Positions 53,401-64,000 of a stretch of 64,000 nt of DNA are shown in pieces (positions within the stretch are counted from its first letter, which is position 1; the number at the start of each line of letters is the position of its first letter). The notes under the pieces were generated by a model that worked only from the letters and a program-made list of their open reading frames with translations, made no database searches and had not been told where the DNA came from. Location of the stretch: NCBI RefSeq assembly GCF_000003815.2, contig NC_049982.1, positions 32,659,395 to 32,723,394 on the forward strand. The letters run 5' to 3'. Source of the stretch: Branchiostoma floridae. Lineage: Eukaryota > Chordata > Leptocardii > Amphioxiformes > Branchiostomatidae. Both the position numbers and the translations under genes were made by a program.

Positions 53401-53889
53401 CTAGTGAGTCGGGTAACTCGTCCATTAATTCACCCGTANNNNNNNNNNNNNNNNNNNNNNNNNNNNNNNNNNNNNNNNNNNNNNNNNNNNNNNNNNNNNN
53501 NNNNNNNNNNNNNNNNNNNNNNNNNNNNNNNNNNNNNNTGTTTGTGTGTGTGTGTGTGTGTTTGCGCGCGCGCGTGTGTGTGAGTGTGTGTGTGTGTGAG
53601 TGTGTATGAGTGTGTGTGTGTGTAAGCGCGCGCGCACGTGTGTGTGTGAGTGTATGTGTGTGTGTGTAAGCGCGCGCGCGTGTGTGAGTGTGAGTGTGTG
53701 TGTGTGTGTGATCCATACTCACTCCTCACACAGCTCCGACCCGCGTGTATCGTACACGTACCACTGCGGCACGTATCTGCGCGGTGACGTCAGGCTCGTC
53801 ACAACCGACATCAGCTCATCGGGTACGTCATTATGGCTGATGACATCGCCACTCTCAGTGGTGACGTCACTGGCTTGGCCACTCATCAT
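47271..53889 (-). CDS. EgtD-type histidine-specific SAM methyltransferase-like protein (7 exons)
   Basis: Seven exons (53889-53723, 53198-52990, 52272-52155, 51829-51741, 49439-49321, 48628-48496, 47479-47271) join to 1044 nt and 347 aa; all junctions close in phase with GT-AG sites. The protein aligns end to end with bacterial EgtD, which trimethylates histidine to hercynine in ergothioneine synthesis (about 320 aa). Seen: YVYDTRGSELCEE near residue 46, the SAM motif LVDLGSGASSKTR (91-103), acidic FVPVD (118-122), WLGNSFSN (169-176, its last Asn matching the substrate-binding Asn), AYGD with Tyr (about 216), and TSCKF near the C terminus. Differences: the Tyr-Tyr pair before the SAM motif is Tyr-Lys, the GDF SAM motif is GMY, and three residues are inserted between the Glu and Ser that grip imidazole. 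There is no EgtB domain, unlike fungal Egt1. Probably cytosolic; substrate unproven. The start is the first ATG with a purine at -3. Confidence 0.9.
48134..48470. mobile_element. MITE with about 31-bp TIRs in EgtD-like intron 6
   Basis: GCTAAGGGCAAAACCCGCCG opens the element and CGGCGGGTTATGCCCTTAGC closes it as its reverse complement with one difference. The inner TACGTGCAA words are also inverted. The central 270 bases have no gene. It is about 25 bases from the exon 6 donor. Confidence 0.8.
48496..48628 (-). CDS. EgtD-like exon 6
   Basis: Encodes residues 235-278 plus one base. It starts after CTATAACAG and ends TTTAA|GTGAGT. DFDGNMDVEKFDF matches the DFD.D.FEH segment of EgtD. A MITE ends about 25 bases beyond the donor. 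Confidence 0.88.
49022..49208 (-). mobile_element. tRNA-derived SINE, full head and body, in EgtD-like intron 5
   Basis: On the - strand the head reads GGGCGTGGCGTAACTGGTAG (A box) and GAGTTCGATCCCC (B box), and the ends GGGCGTGG/CATGCCC pair roughly as an acceptor stem. The body has CCCTTGGGAAAGGCACTTT, CCTCACTTCACCCAGGTG and ATGGGTACCTGGCTTCGG, the same order as the SINE at 32.5 kb. Confidence 0.8.
49321..49439 (-). CDS. EgtD-like exon 5
   Basis: Encodes residues 195-234, ending in phase 0 at AACAAG|GTACTG. GDRLVIGVDM and QAYGD match PGD.LLLG.D and RAYDD of EgtD; the Tyr corresponds to a histidine-contacting residue. Confidence 0.88.
49462..49894. mobile_element. hAT-like MITE in EgtD-like intron 4
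   Basis: The left TAGGGGAGGGTACCGGTACAG-type end and right CTGTACCGGTATCCATCCCTA are inverted repeats. The 8-bp flanks GTGAGGAT (49454-49461) and GTAGGGAT (49895-49902) agree at six of eight positions, consistent with an old hAT target duplication. The inside is rich in GGTCCAGGTCC repeats and lacks transposase coding. Confidence 0.6.
50242..50436. mobile_element. MITE in EgtD-like intron 4
   Basis: GGTATCTCACTGCACTTGGGG at the left returns inverted as CCCCAAGTGCAGTGAGATA at the right. It is related to the element at 52378-52606 through the CTCACTGCACTTG word at its ends. Confidence 0.65.
51020..51119. other. Assembly gap (100 N) in EgtD-like intron 4
   Basis: Placeholder gap. It is intronic, so the exon model is unaffected unless a cassette exon is missing; phase closure between exons 4 and 5 argues against a required one. 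Confidence 0.99.
51676..51755 (-). repeat. tRNA-like SINE head overlapping EgtD-like exon 4 donor
   Basis: On the - strand, 51755-51676 starts GGGCACAGCTCAGTGGTATG (a good A box/D arm) and contains GGTTACGGGTTTGATTCC (B box) at the expected distance, about 80 bases in all. A tail (GGCCACATCAATTTAATTTG) continues downstream and also occurs near 51300, supporting a repeat family. The first 15 bases are coding (exon 4) and the donor GTATGT lies in the A box. Confidence 0.6.
51741..51829 (-). CDS. EgtD-like exon 4
   Basis: Encodes residues 165-194 plus one base. It starts after TACCAG and ends CAGTG|GTATGT. LLLWLGNSFSNVS matches the FLGS.IGN substrate-site motif. Its last 15 bases and the donor coincide with the head of a tRNA-like element (51676-51755). 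Confidence 0.88.
52155..52272 (-). CDS. EgtD-like exon 3
   Basis: Encodes residues 126-164 plus two bases. It starts after TTCACATAG and ends AACAG|GTATCG. DYPGLTVEPFGG matches the EYPG..I..V.GD segment of EgtD, with Met in place of the Asp. Confidence 0.88.
52378..52606. mobile_element. MITE in EgtD-like intron 2
   Basis: AAGGTGCACTCTCACCGCG at the left and CAGTGAGAGTGCACCTT at the right are inverted, with TAA-type flanks on both sides. CACTGCGGGGTTCG also returns inverted. No reading frame. Confidence 0.75.
52797..52958 (+). mobile_element. Left-part copy of the 40.7-kb dispersed repeat
   Basis: TTTGGTATGTGGGTAGGGGT, GAAAGACAAAGGTCA and GTGTGACCTTGGTACTGCAG occur in the same order as in 40830-40915. 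It lies in EgtD-like intron 2. Confidence 0.65.
52990..53198 (-). CDS. EgtD-like exon 2 (SAM-binding)
   Basis: Encodes residues 56-125 and one base of codon 126. It starts after TTTCTTCAG and ends AAGG|GTACGG. It includes LIQKSKTYKVWQHEYSIL, where EgtD has its substrate tyrosines, and the glycine-rich SAM loop. Confidence 0.9.
53439..53538. other. Assembly gap (100 N) in EgtD-like intron 1
   Basis: Placeholder gap at the edge of a GT-rich simple repeat, the likely cause of the assembly break. Confidence 0.99.
53539..53711 (+). repeat. (GT)n with GCGCGC blocks
   Basis: Alternating purine-pyrimidine sequence, (GTGT)n interrupted by three CGCGCGCG blocks and a few TGAGTG steps. It ends about ten bases from the donor of EgtD-like exon 1. 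Such sequence readily adopts Z-DNA. Confidence 0.95.
53723..53889 (-). CDS. EgtD-like exon 1
   Basis: Encodes residues 1-55 plus two bases of codon 56. The ATG at 53889 has an ACC context; a second ATG follows directly. The end GAGGA|GTGAGT is a strong donor. It holds the PRRYVPQWYVYDTRG segment matching the EgtD N-terminal WFYD..GS motif. Confidence 0.85.
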
Positions 53890-53936
53890 GGTCACCGTTT
53901 GTTTGGGCAAGCTTGATAGAAATTAAAGAAACCACT

Positions 53937-54272
53937 GATTGCCATCATTTTAGGCATGCAGGTACCTTAGGCAAAGATGTTCATAATGATATACATTTTA
54001 TACAAAGGAGGACTTAATTTGCATACTTGATGAGGAAATTGTATTATTCCATTGTTTTCAATAACTGGACTTCAGTAGATGCAACACAAGTTAAGATAGG
54101 TGAAACATAAGCAGATACCAATTATGCAAATGAGAAGCTCATTTGGATAGTATATACAAAAATAGCAAATCTAATGATGGTAATTCTATACTTGTGACAT
54201 GTATACGTTAGTCAATGATGAACATGCACACATTATTTCATGGACGTATGAGGTCCCCGAACTAGTTACAGG
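53937..54272 (+). mobile_element. Right-part copy of the 40.7-kb dispersed repeat, upstream of the EgtD-like gene
   Basis: Motifs AATTTGCATACTTGATGAGGA, TAAGCAGATACCAATTATGC and TTTCATGGACGTATGAGGTC follow the order of 41110-41485. It begins about 50 bases upstream of the EgtD-like start codon, so it occupies the expected promoter/5' UTR zone. Confidence 0.65.
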
Positions 54273-54738
54273 ATTTTTTTTGTCGGTAGGGATCGATTTT
54301 TCTTGAATCGTCTTCATTCTGCCAACGGGTTGACTTAGTTGACTTCTGGATAGCTAGCTATAGAGTCAGACAATCTACTCGTGCATTATCTAATATGTGA
54401 CGAAAAACTCATTCTTCATTACAAAAAGGATAGTTAGAGTTAGACAACTAACAGTGAGTGTGATTATCAAGCTAAGACAACTTCTTTTTATATAGTTATC
54501 TTTCCGGTTATCCGACCGACCCTAGCAGGTATCTGGTCTTTTTGTAGGTCAGCTGCTGGCAAGGATCATAAAGATTTTTTAAAATCTAATATCAGATTTA
54601 AAACAGACTTCCATGTATTTAACATTGTACACGGCAGTGAACATGTCAAGTGGACATTTTGTATCTATCTCCATGTAAATAAAGCCGAAAATAACAGGAA
54701 ACACAATAGTTGTTTTTACTAGAAGAAATCATTTAGTC

Positions 54739-54935
54739 TCCAGTGCTGAATGTTCGTCAGCTTTTGATTTCCAGTGCTGAAGATGGCTTTAGCACTCGGT
54801 TTCCAGTGCTGACGCCGGCTATTCCAGTACTGAGAGCGCCTCAGCACTAAGGGTCCAGTGCTGACAAACATTCAGCACTGGGAATCCAGTGCTGAACCCA
54901 TCTTTAGCACTGGAACCGTAGTGCTGAAAAAGGAG
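54739..54935. repeat. Array of CCAGTGCTGA hairpins
   Basis: CCAGTGCTGA occurs at 54740, 54771, 54803, 54855 and 54886, with TAGCACT or TCAGCACT words between them in inverted orientation. Perfect hairpins are 54855-54881 (10-bp stem) and 54886-54913 (8-bp stem); 54771-54799 is a near-perfect one. The class is unknown. Confidence 0.75.
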
Positions 54936-55089
54936 AGCAAGGTTTTTGTAGTTTTGCGTGGTAAAGATAGTCCATGGCCTTTCAGAGGCCATATAGGTAG
55001 TGTTGTTATGCACTGTGTCTCGGGCACAGTCTCGGGGTGGGGGATGCCTCTCCTCCTAAACACCTATACTATACACCACCCCCCTCCCA

Positions 55090-55266
55090 CCCCGCGACAC
55101 CTACACCCACCCGAACGAAGTCAGATATCCATTTTTTACATCTGGATGGAGTGTATACGTAGAAAGTCGTGTAAAATGGCTTTTTAATGACACAATGTCT
55201 AGCCAGAATGTAAGGATTCTAACATGTCACCTCAAGATCTCGTTTCCATTAGTTTAGCCACTTGGC
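55090..55266 (-). mobile_element. SINE copy, diverged
   Basis: On the - strand a head TGGCCAAGTGGCTAAAC resembles a tRNA-Leu/Ser-type A box. The body (GCCATTTTACACGACTTTC, CTCCATCCAGATGTAAAAAATGG, CTGACTTCG) follows the order of the SINE at 49022-49208. The B box is degraded. Confidence 0.5.
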
Positions 55267-55269
55267 CAT

Positions 55270-56015
55270 TCGACACCGATTGTCACAAAGACTAGGATTC
55301 ACGAACAAAATAATTACTAGATATTGAAACGTACGCGTACGAGCAGTACGATCTAACGAAATGTTGTAATCTTGCGTGTACCTTGGATTACGTCGTGGTC
55401 TCAGTCGTCGTAGGTCGGTTTCCGATTTTGATGTAGAGTTTTCAAGCAGGCTGTGACAGAACCAAACAACCAACCGCCACCAACCTTCTTCGTGACTATT
55501 ACAAAACTGCCCCAGGCTAGGTTAGCGAATGTGGTCAACTTTCCTATGGCTATGGATCTTCCTGAAGAGGAACTGAGGTATAAATGTATCCCTGGTTTTG
55601 TTGCCACTTGAACCGAAGAGCTGGCCTGTTTTTGCCCTGGAGATAGTCTGCTTTCAAGTCTTAGTAGGTAACGTTATGTGCTTTCTTTGTTGAGAAATAG
55701 CTCGATTGTATACGGCGTCATGCATGACGAGCAAAGCCCACAGGCAAGTGTTTGTTTTGTGTACCGGATGTCTCATGAGAAATATCAAGTGAACAAGATA
55801 GAAAACACCTTTTAACTCACCATTTTAACCAAAGTCATGCAGTGAAACGGACGATGTTTTAACGCCGGCATGCATCACCAGTTTGTTATAATGATGGCTA
55901 TTGTGTTGGTAATGCTACTCTCCCAGCTGACTCCGGCTTGTTTGGGAACTCTTTTTAGGCGTTTTGATAGCGCTTCCATTTTGTCTCATTTTTTTCTGTG
56001 CACTGCTAGTTTGGC
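55270..56015. other. Non-coding stretch
   Basis: Reading frames of up to 74 codons have no known motif. No transposon ends or tandem repeats were recognised. Confidence 0.4.
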
Positions 56016-56019
56016 TTAA

Positions 56020-56933
56020 CCCTATCCAGACCGGGCTTCTTTGGTCATCCCTGGACGGGGGGGTGGGGGGTTGGGGTGGTGGTGGCTTTTGAGGCCCTCC
56101 ACTTCTAACTCCTATAACTCTATCACGACGTGCCTTAGGGCCACCATATTTTTAGGACATGATGTCGACATAATATCTGACAAGTCTTTGACGTTTGACA
56201 TTACGTTAACGTAAGATGACGTAATTATGACGTCATCAATTTGATTATATTGGCCGGACCCATGAAAAAAGGCTATTCTCAGACAAATTCAAGTTATGCT
56301 ACGAAAATGTAACAAGTGCAGGTAACAGAATAATAATATTTATTACGACTTGCGTTGCCAATAGCAACATCAATGACGTCAAAATGATGCACATCTAAGA
56401 TATGAGTTGGGCTCCGCCATATTATATCCACCACCTTGAATTTTTAAAAATACTTTTTTTTTGCAACAAATTAATTCATTCATTTAGATGGTTTTTGATG
56501 AAAAAATACCAGGTAGTTACAAATTTTAAGGGATAATTAGCTTCTTATTCTTCGGTCCATTCGGTCCGCCATCTTGGATTTTGGGCTGATGACGTCATCA
56601 AATTAGGATAATTTATGCATATATAATTATGAAAGATATGCTAAATAATATAAGATTTTATTTATGTAACAAAATAGCAGTAATATAGCAAATAAATGTG
56701 AAAAATACTTTGTTTGAACCAGAAATAGTGATTTTTGGCAAAACTGCCTGTCAACAAACCGTTGCCATGGCAACACGAAAAAATGGAAAATTTGTCAATC
56801 TTCGTAAAATTGTTGCCAACAATATTCTCGGAAAACTCACCAAATTTGGTGGCTCTAGCGTAAGCCGTTCTGGCGTTATAGGACATCGAAGTTGGCGCAG
56901 GCCTCAAAAGCCACCCCCCCGGTCTGAATAGGG
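56020..56933. mobile_element. piggyBac-like non-autonomous element
   Basis: The 914-bp element is flanked by TTAA on both sides (56016-56019 and 56934-56937). The ends are inverted: CCCTATCCAGACCGGG at the left and CCGGTCTGAATAGGG at the right, each followed inward by GTGGCTTTTGAGGCC. TTAA targets and CCCT-starting ends define piggyBac. No transposase remains. It carries several GACGTCAT words and CCGCCATCTTGGA, promoter-like motifs that belong to the repeat. Confidence 0.8.
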
Positions 56934-57361
56934 TTAAGAAATGGCTACGTCCAGAAGGGGCCTAACGTCTGTTTTGATTTGACTATTGTATTGAAATCCT
57001 TGCAGTAGCTTAGCAATGTATGCAAGTGTTCTAAAACTATTGCATTTGTTGTTATCTGTATAAAATGGGTCTATATGTCAAATAAAGTTCTAAATTCATT
57101 CGTTCGTTTATTCATCCATCTATCGACTGACGAGGCAGTCCCAACTTACAGCATTGGCTGTCTGCCTCAAGAGCTATCTACCACTTAAAATGTCACGATC
57201 TCAGCATATGTCCAGAACGCGAGATGCAAAAAAAAAACGGAAGTTGCACTGCAGTACATTAAAAGCAGCTAGGGTACCCGACCTCTGGTTTTCTTACCCC
57301 TACCCACCAAATGTCACCCGGATCCATTCAAGGCTTATTGAGTTATGATGTTTACAGAAGG

Positions 57362-57412
57362 ATACACACACGCACGTACGCACGCACGTACGTACGCGCA
57401 CACACACACACA
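57362..57412 (+). repeat. Short AC/ACGT simple repeat
   Basis: CACACGCACGTACGCACGCACG followed by (CA)n; alternating purine-pyrimidine, no coding value. Confidence 0.85.
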
Positions 57413-57634
57413 AATACGTCAAATACGTGCGCAGGGGTGACGAAAGATTATGTAGTCTCTTGAGATTTTTGCTCCGGCGCCATTCGTTCACTTTTTACGA
57501 ATATTTTTCATATTTAACTGCTTTGTATCCCTTCTAATACCACATATCACGCCCAAAGTAGCAGCAGAAGAAATGCATGTTGCCGCTGTATTTTGTATAT
57601 GAGGAACCGTAGAAGCGCAGAGAGACACCGTAGC

Positions 57635-58261
57635 CTCCTCCGAACCCATATCCACCGTAGCAGATCCGTAGCCACCCGCTGCGCATCCGTGTCCACCCGC
57701 TTCGGATCCGTGTCCACCCGCTCCGGATCGGTGGCCCCCTCCGGATCCGTAGCCCCCTCCGGATCCATATCCACTGTAGCCCCCCGCTCCGGATCCGTTG
57801 CCCCCCGCTCCGGATCCGTTGCCCTAACCCTAACCCTAGCGAGACCGAGACTAGGCCATTCTCCGTGAGCAAGATGGACTGTCAGCCGTCGAAAACTTGA
57901 AGTATGTAGCTTACCTTTAAAAACTGTCATTGCTTGAAGAAAATTTGGAGTAACTAAATTCATGCGCGACTGATAAACCTCTGCAACGAAGATCTTTTAA
58001 TTGTATTTATGTTATCTGTCCATACATAAATTCTATATACATGGTTCCTAGTTTGTTTCATGTTTAATGGCCTTGCCGATTATTATATTAATATCATAGT
58101 ATGTAATGCATTGTAACTTTCATCTTGTGGTATACATATTGTATGTTTTTTTTTAAATAAACATATCAATCAAGAATGCGGGTAAAGGATGGAGAATATA
58201 AGCCGATCACTGTTTATAACGTTGTTTTATTTGTAACATTACCAAAATGCATGTTGTGTCG
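57635..58261. repeat. 627-bp segment, first of two identical copies at a gap
   Basis: Every line of 57635-58261 reappears in 58362-58988 at a constant offset of 727, that is 627 plus the 100-N gap. The first copy ends exactly at the gap and the second starts exactly after it. This is the pattern of an uncollapsed contig overlap, not of biology. Confidence 0.9.
57640..57840 (+). repeat. GGATCCG minisatellite ending in CCCTAA repeats
   Basis: Units of 18-24 bases built on CGGATCCGT (BamHI sites) with CCCCCTC or CCACCCGCT spacers repeat about nine times, then GCCCTAACCCTAACCCTAG follows. All frames are open because unit lengths are near multiples of three, giving DPEGAT/GSVAPS-type repeats; coding is doubtful. 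Confidence 0.8.
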
Positions 58262-58361
58262 NNNNNNNNNNNNNNNNNNNNNNNNNNNNNNNNNNNNNNN
58301 NNNNNNNNNNNNNNNNNNNNNNNNNNNNNNNNNNNNNNNNNNNNNNNNNNNNNNNNNNNNN
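58262..58361. other. Assembly gap (100 N)
   Basis: Placeholder gap separating the two identical 627-bp copies; probably of negative true length, meaning an overlap. Confidence 0.99.
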
Positions 58362-58988
58362 CTCCTCCGAACCCATATCCACCGTAGCAGATCCGTAGCC
58401 ACCCGCTGCGCATCCGTGTCCACCCGCTTCGGATCCGTGTCCACCCGCTCCGGATCGGTGGCCCCCTCCGGATCCGTAGCCCCCTCCGGATCCATATCCA
58501 CTGTAGCCCCCCGCTCCGGATCCGTTGCCCCCCGCTCCGGATCCGTTGCCCTAACCCTAACCCTAGCGAGACCGAGACTAGGCCATTCTCCGTGAGCAAG
58601 ATGGACTGTCAGCCGTCGAAAACTTGAAGTATGTAGCTTACCTTTAAAAACTGTCATTGCTTGAAGAAAATTTGGAGTAACTAAATTCATGCGCGACTGA
58701 TAAACCTCTGCAACGAAGATCTTTTAATTGTATTTATGTTATCTGTCCATACATAAATTCTATATACATGGTTCCTAGTTTGTTTCATGTTTAATGGCCT
58801 TGCCGATTATTATATTAATATCATAGTATGTAATGCATTGTAACTTTCATCTTGTGGTATACATATTGTATGTTTTTTTTTAAATAAACATATCAATCAA
58901 GAATGCGGGTAAAGGATGGAGAATATAAGCCGATCACTGTTTATAACGTTGTTTTATTTGTAACATTACCAAAATGCATGTTGTGTCG
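58362..58988. repeat. 627-bp segment, second identical copy
   Basis: Exact repeat of 57635-58261, including the minisatellite and the AT-rich stretch to TTGTGTCG. After 58988 the sequence continues uniquely. Confidence 0.9.
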
Positions 58989-59445
58989 TTATTGTTGTTA
59001 TCATAGAAAATAGAAAATGCCGAGATTGGGTCGATGACCCGCCTTGATGTTTATACTCGTATGATACCCATTATTCCTGGTAGCTTGCATTATCACCAAA
59101 TAAAAGCCGTGAGTGAAGGAACATGCTGGTCGTTAATGTTATAATAACATAGCCTAATGTAAACTGACTCATTTAAGACATACAGAAACATGCAGAACAG
59201 ATCATTTACTACTGTAACTATAGTTGGTAATACATATTCGATTGTTAATAAGGAACACAGTTGATAATACTTTTGTCGATTTTTACAAAACAAAATTACA
59301 TATAGTTTTTATTTAACTATAGAAAGTACATGTTTTACACAATGTACATCTTTTTTGTTTTCGCTTTAGTATGAGGAAAGTCTCTGTTTTTCTTCCCCAC
59401 GTTTCAACCCCCTTGCCATTAGCCCGCCAATGCCATTATGGTGAT

Positions 59446-59451
59446 TTTATT
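59446..59451 (-). terminator. Possible poly(A) signal for the GALNT gene
   Basis: AATAAA on the - strand, about 340 bases after the GALNT stop codon at 59789. Another AATAAA-like site lies near 59306. Confidence 0.45.
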
Positions 59452-59788
59452 GAATGTTTTTCCACCTTCTGACAAAAACTGTATATTTTTGCCTCGCGTG
59501 CTAAGGTATGAAGTCAAAAGGGCCCGAAATTTGGTATTATAGTGCATGAAATATCTACTAGAAGGACCACGTTATCATTTTTGGCTAAGCATTGGAGAAA
59601 AATCACATGGACATTAAATTAGAGAGGAATGATAATAAGATAAGTCTAGGGTGTTTTTTTAATACCGCGATAGCTGACATAATTTTGTGAACATGTTTGC
59701 CATAAAGGAACTTTCTAGAAGGTTTCATACTCTATGCTCATTGCCCAAAATGTTGAAGAAGACAAAAGGTATTATATGATTCAAGTGG

Positions 59789-63718
<3,930 letters not shown>

Positions 63719-63822
63719 CTGGAATAATAACGTCAAAAAAACTAAATTAAACTCACGAACACCCTCGGTCAAGGGACCGGTAAGCTGTAAGCGGTACACT
63801 TTAGTACAAACCTGTAGTGTTA

Positions 63823-64000
<178 letters not shown>

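Noticed and set aside
53357..53729. Thr/His-rich and Val/Cys-rich frames over GT/AC repeats (also at 41.9, 44.5 and 61.2 kb)
   Set aside because: Dinucleotide repeats read open in several frames on both strands and cross an N gap here.
54739..54935. CRISPR array
   Set aside because: Repeats are hairpins with irregular spacing in a eukaryotic nuclear context with intron-bearing genes and no cas-like genes; spacers are partly inverted copies of each other.
56568..56605. YY1-like plus CRE-like motifs as a gene promoter
   Set aside because: They lie inside the piggyBac-like repeat, so they reflect the element's sequence, not a local gene.
57534..57963. DPEGAT and GSVAPS repeat proteins over the minisatellite
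   Set aside because: Opposite strands are equally open because the unit is near a multiple of three; no flanking exon signals, and the copy after the gap is artefactual.

Overview
The window looks like nuclear DNA from an amphioxus (Branchiostoma). It has compact spliced genes with GT-AG introns, a bagpipe-type NK3 homeobox gene, (CCCTAA) telomere-type motifs, tRNA-derived SINEs, CR1-like LINE tails and many short terminal-inverted-repeat elements. The genus is inferred from this combination; the species was not determined. Four 100-N assembly gaps are present (3878-3977, 51020-51119, 53439-53538, 58262-58361).

Layout. (1) 1-19 kb is almost free of recognisable transposons and holds one two-exon gene, Nkx3 (6868-7947, + strand, 267 aa), with a 5' flank carrying a consensus GLI-type site and a poly(A) signal at 8174. 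(2) 19-47 kb is gene-poor and rich in non-autonomous DNA transposons, LINE 3' ends, SINE fragments and simple repeats. One place (33.83-33.87 kb) combines ZNF143-like and YY1-like promoter motifs over a short ORF and may start an unrecognised small gene. (3) 47271-53889, - strand, is a seven-exon gene for a 347-aa EgtD-type (histidine-specific, SAM-dependent) methyltransferase. Every splice phase closes exactly, and its introns are packed with mobile elements. (4) 54-59 kb holds a hairpin array, a piggyBac-like element, a GGATCC minisatellite and an artefactual-looking 627-bp duplication at a gap. (5) 59789-63718, - strand, is the 3' part (eight exons, 363 aa) of a polypeptide N-acetylgalactosaminyltransferase of the GALNT3/6 type; its 5' end lies beyond the window. 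One intron carries a 65-bp tandem array copied from its own exon boundary.

The three genes have unrelated jobs: mesoderm/visceral transcription factor, amino-acid N-methyltransferase and Golgi O-glycosylation enzyme. Nothing suggests they act together. The most interesting points are the stand-alone EgtD-like enzyme in a chordate with an altered substrate loop, the splice-acceptor repeat array in the GALNT gene, a tRNA-like SINE head overlapping an EgtD exon/donor, and the possible small gene at 33.8 kb. Exon structures were read by eye from splice consensus, reading phase and family similarity, without transcript data or database searches.
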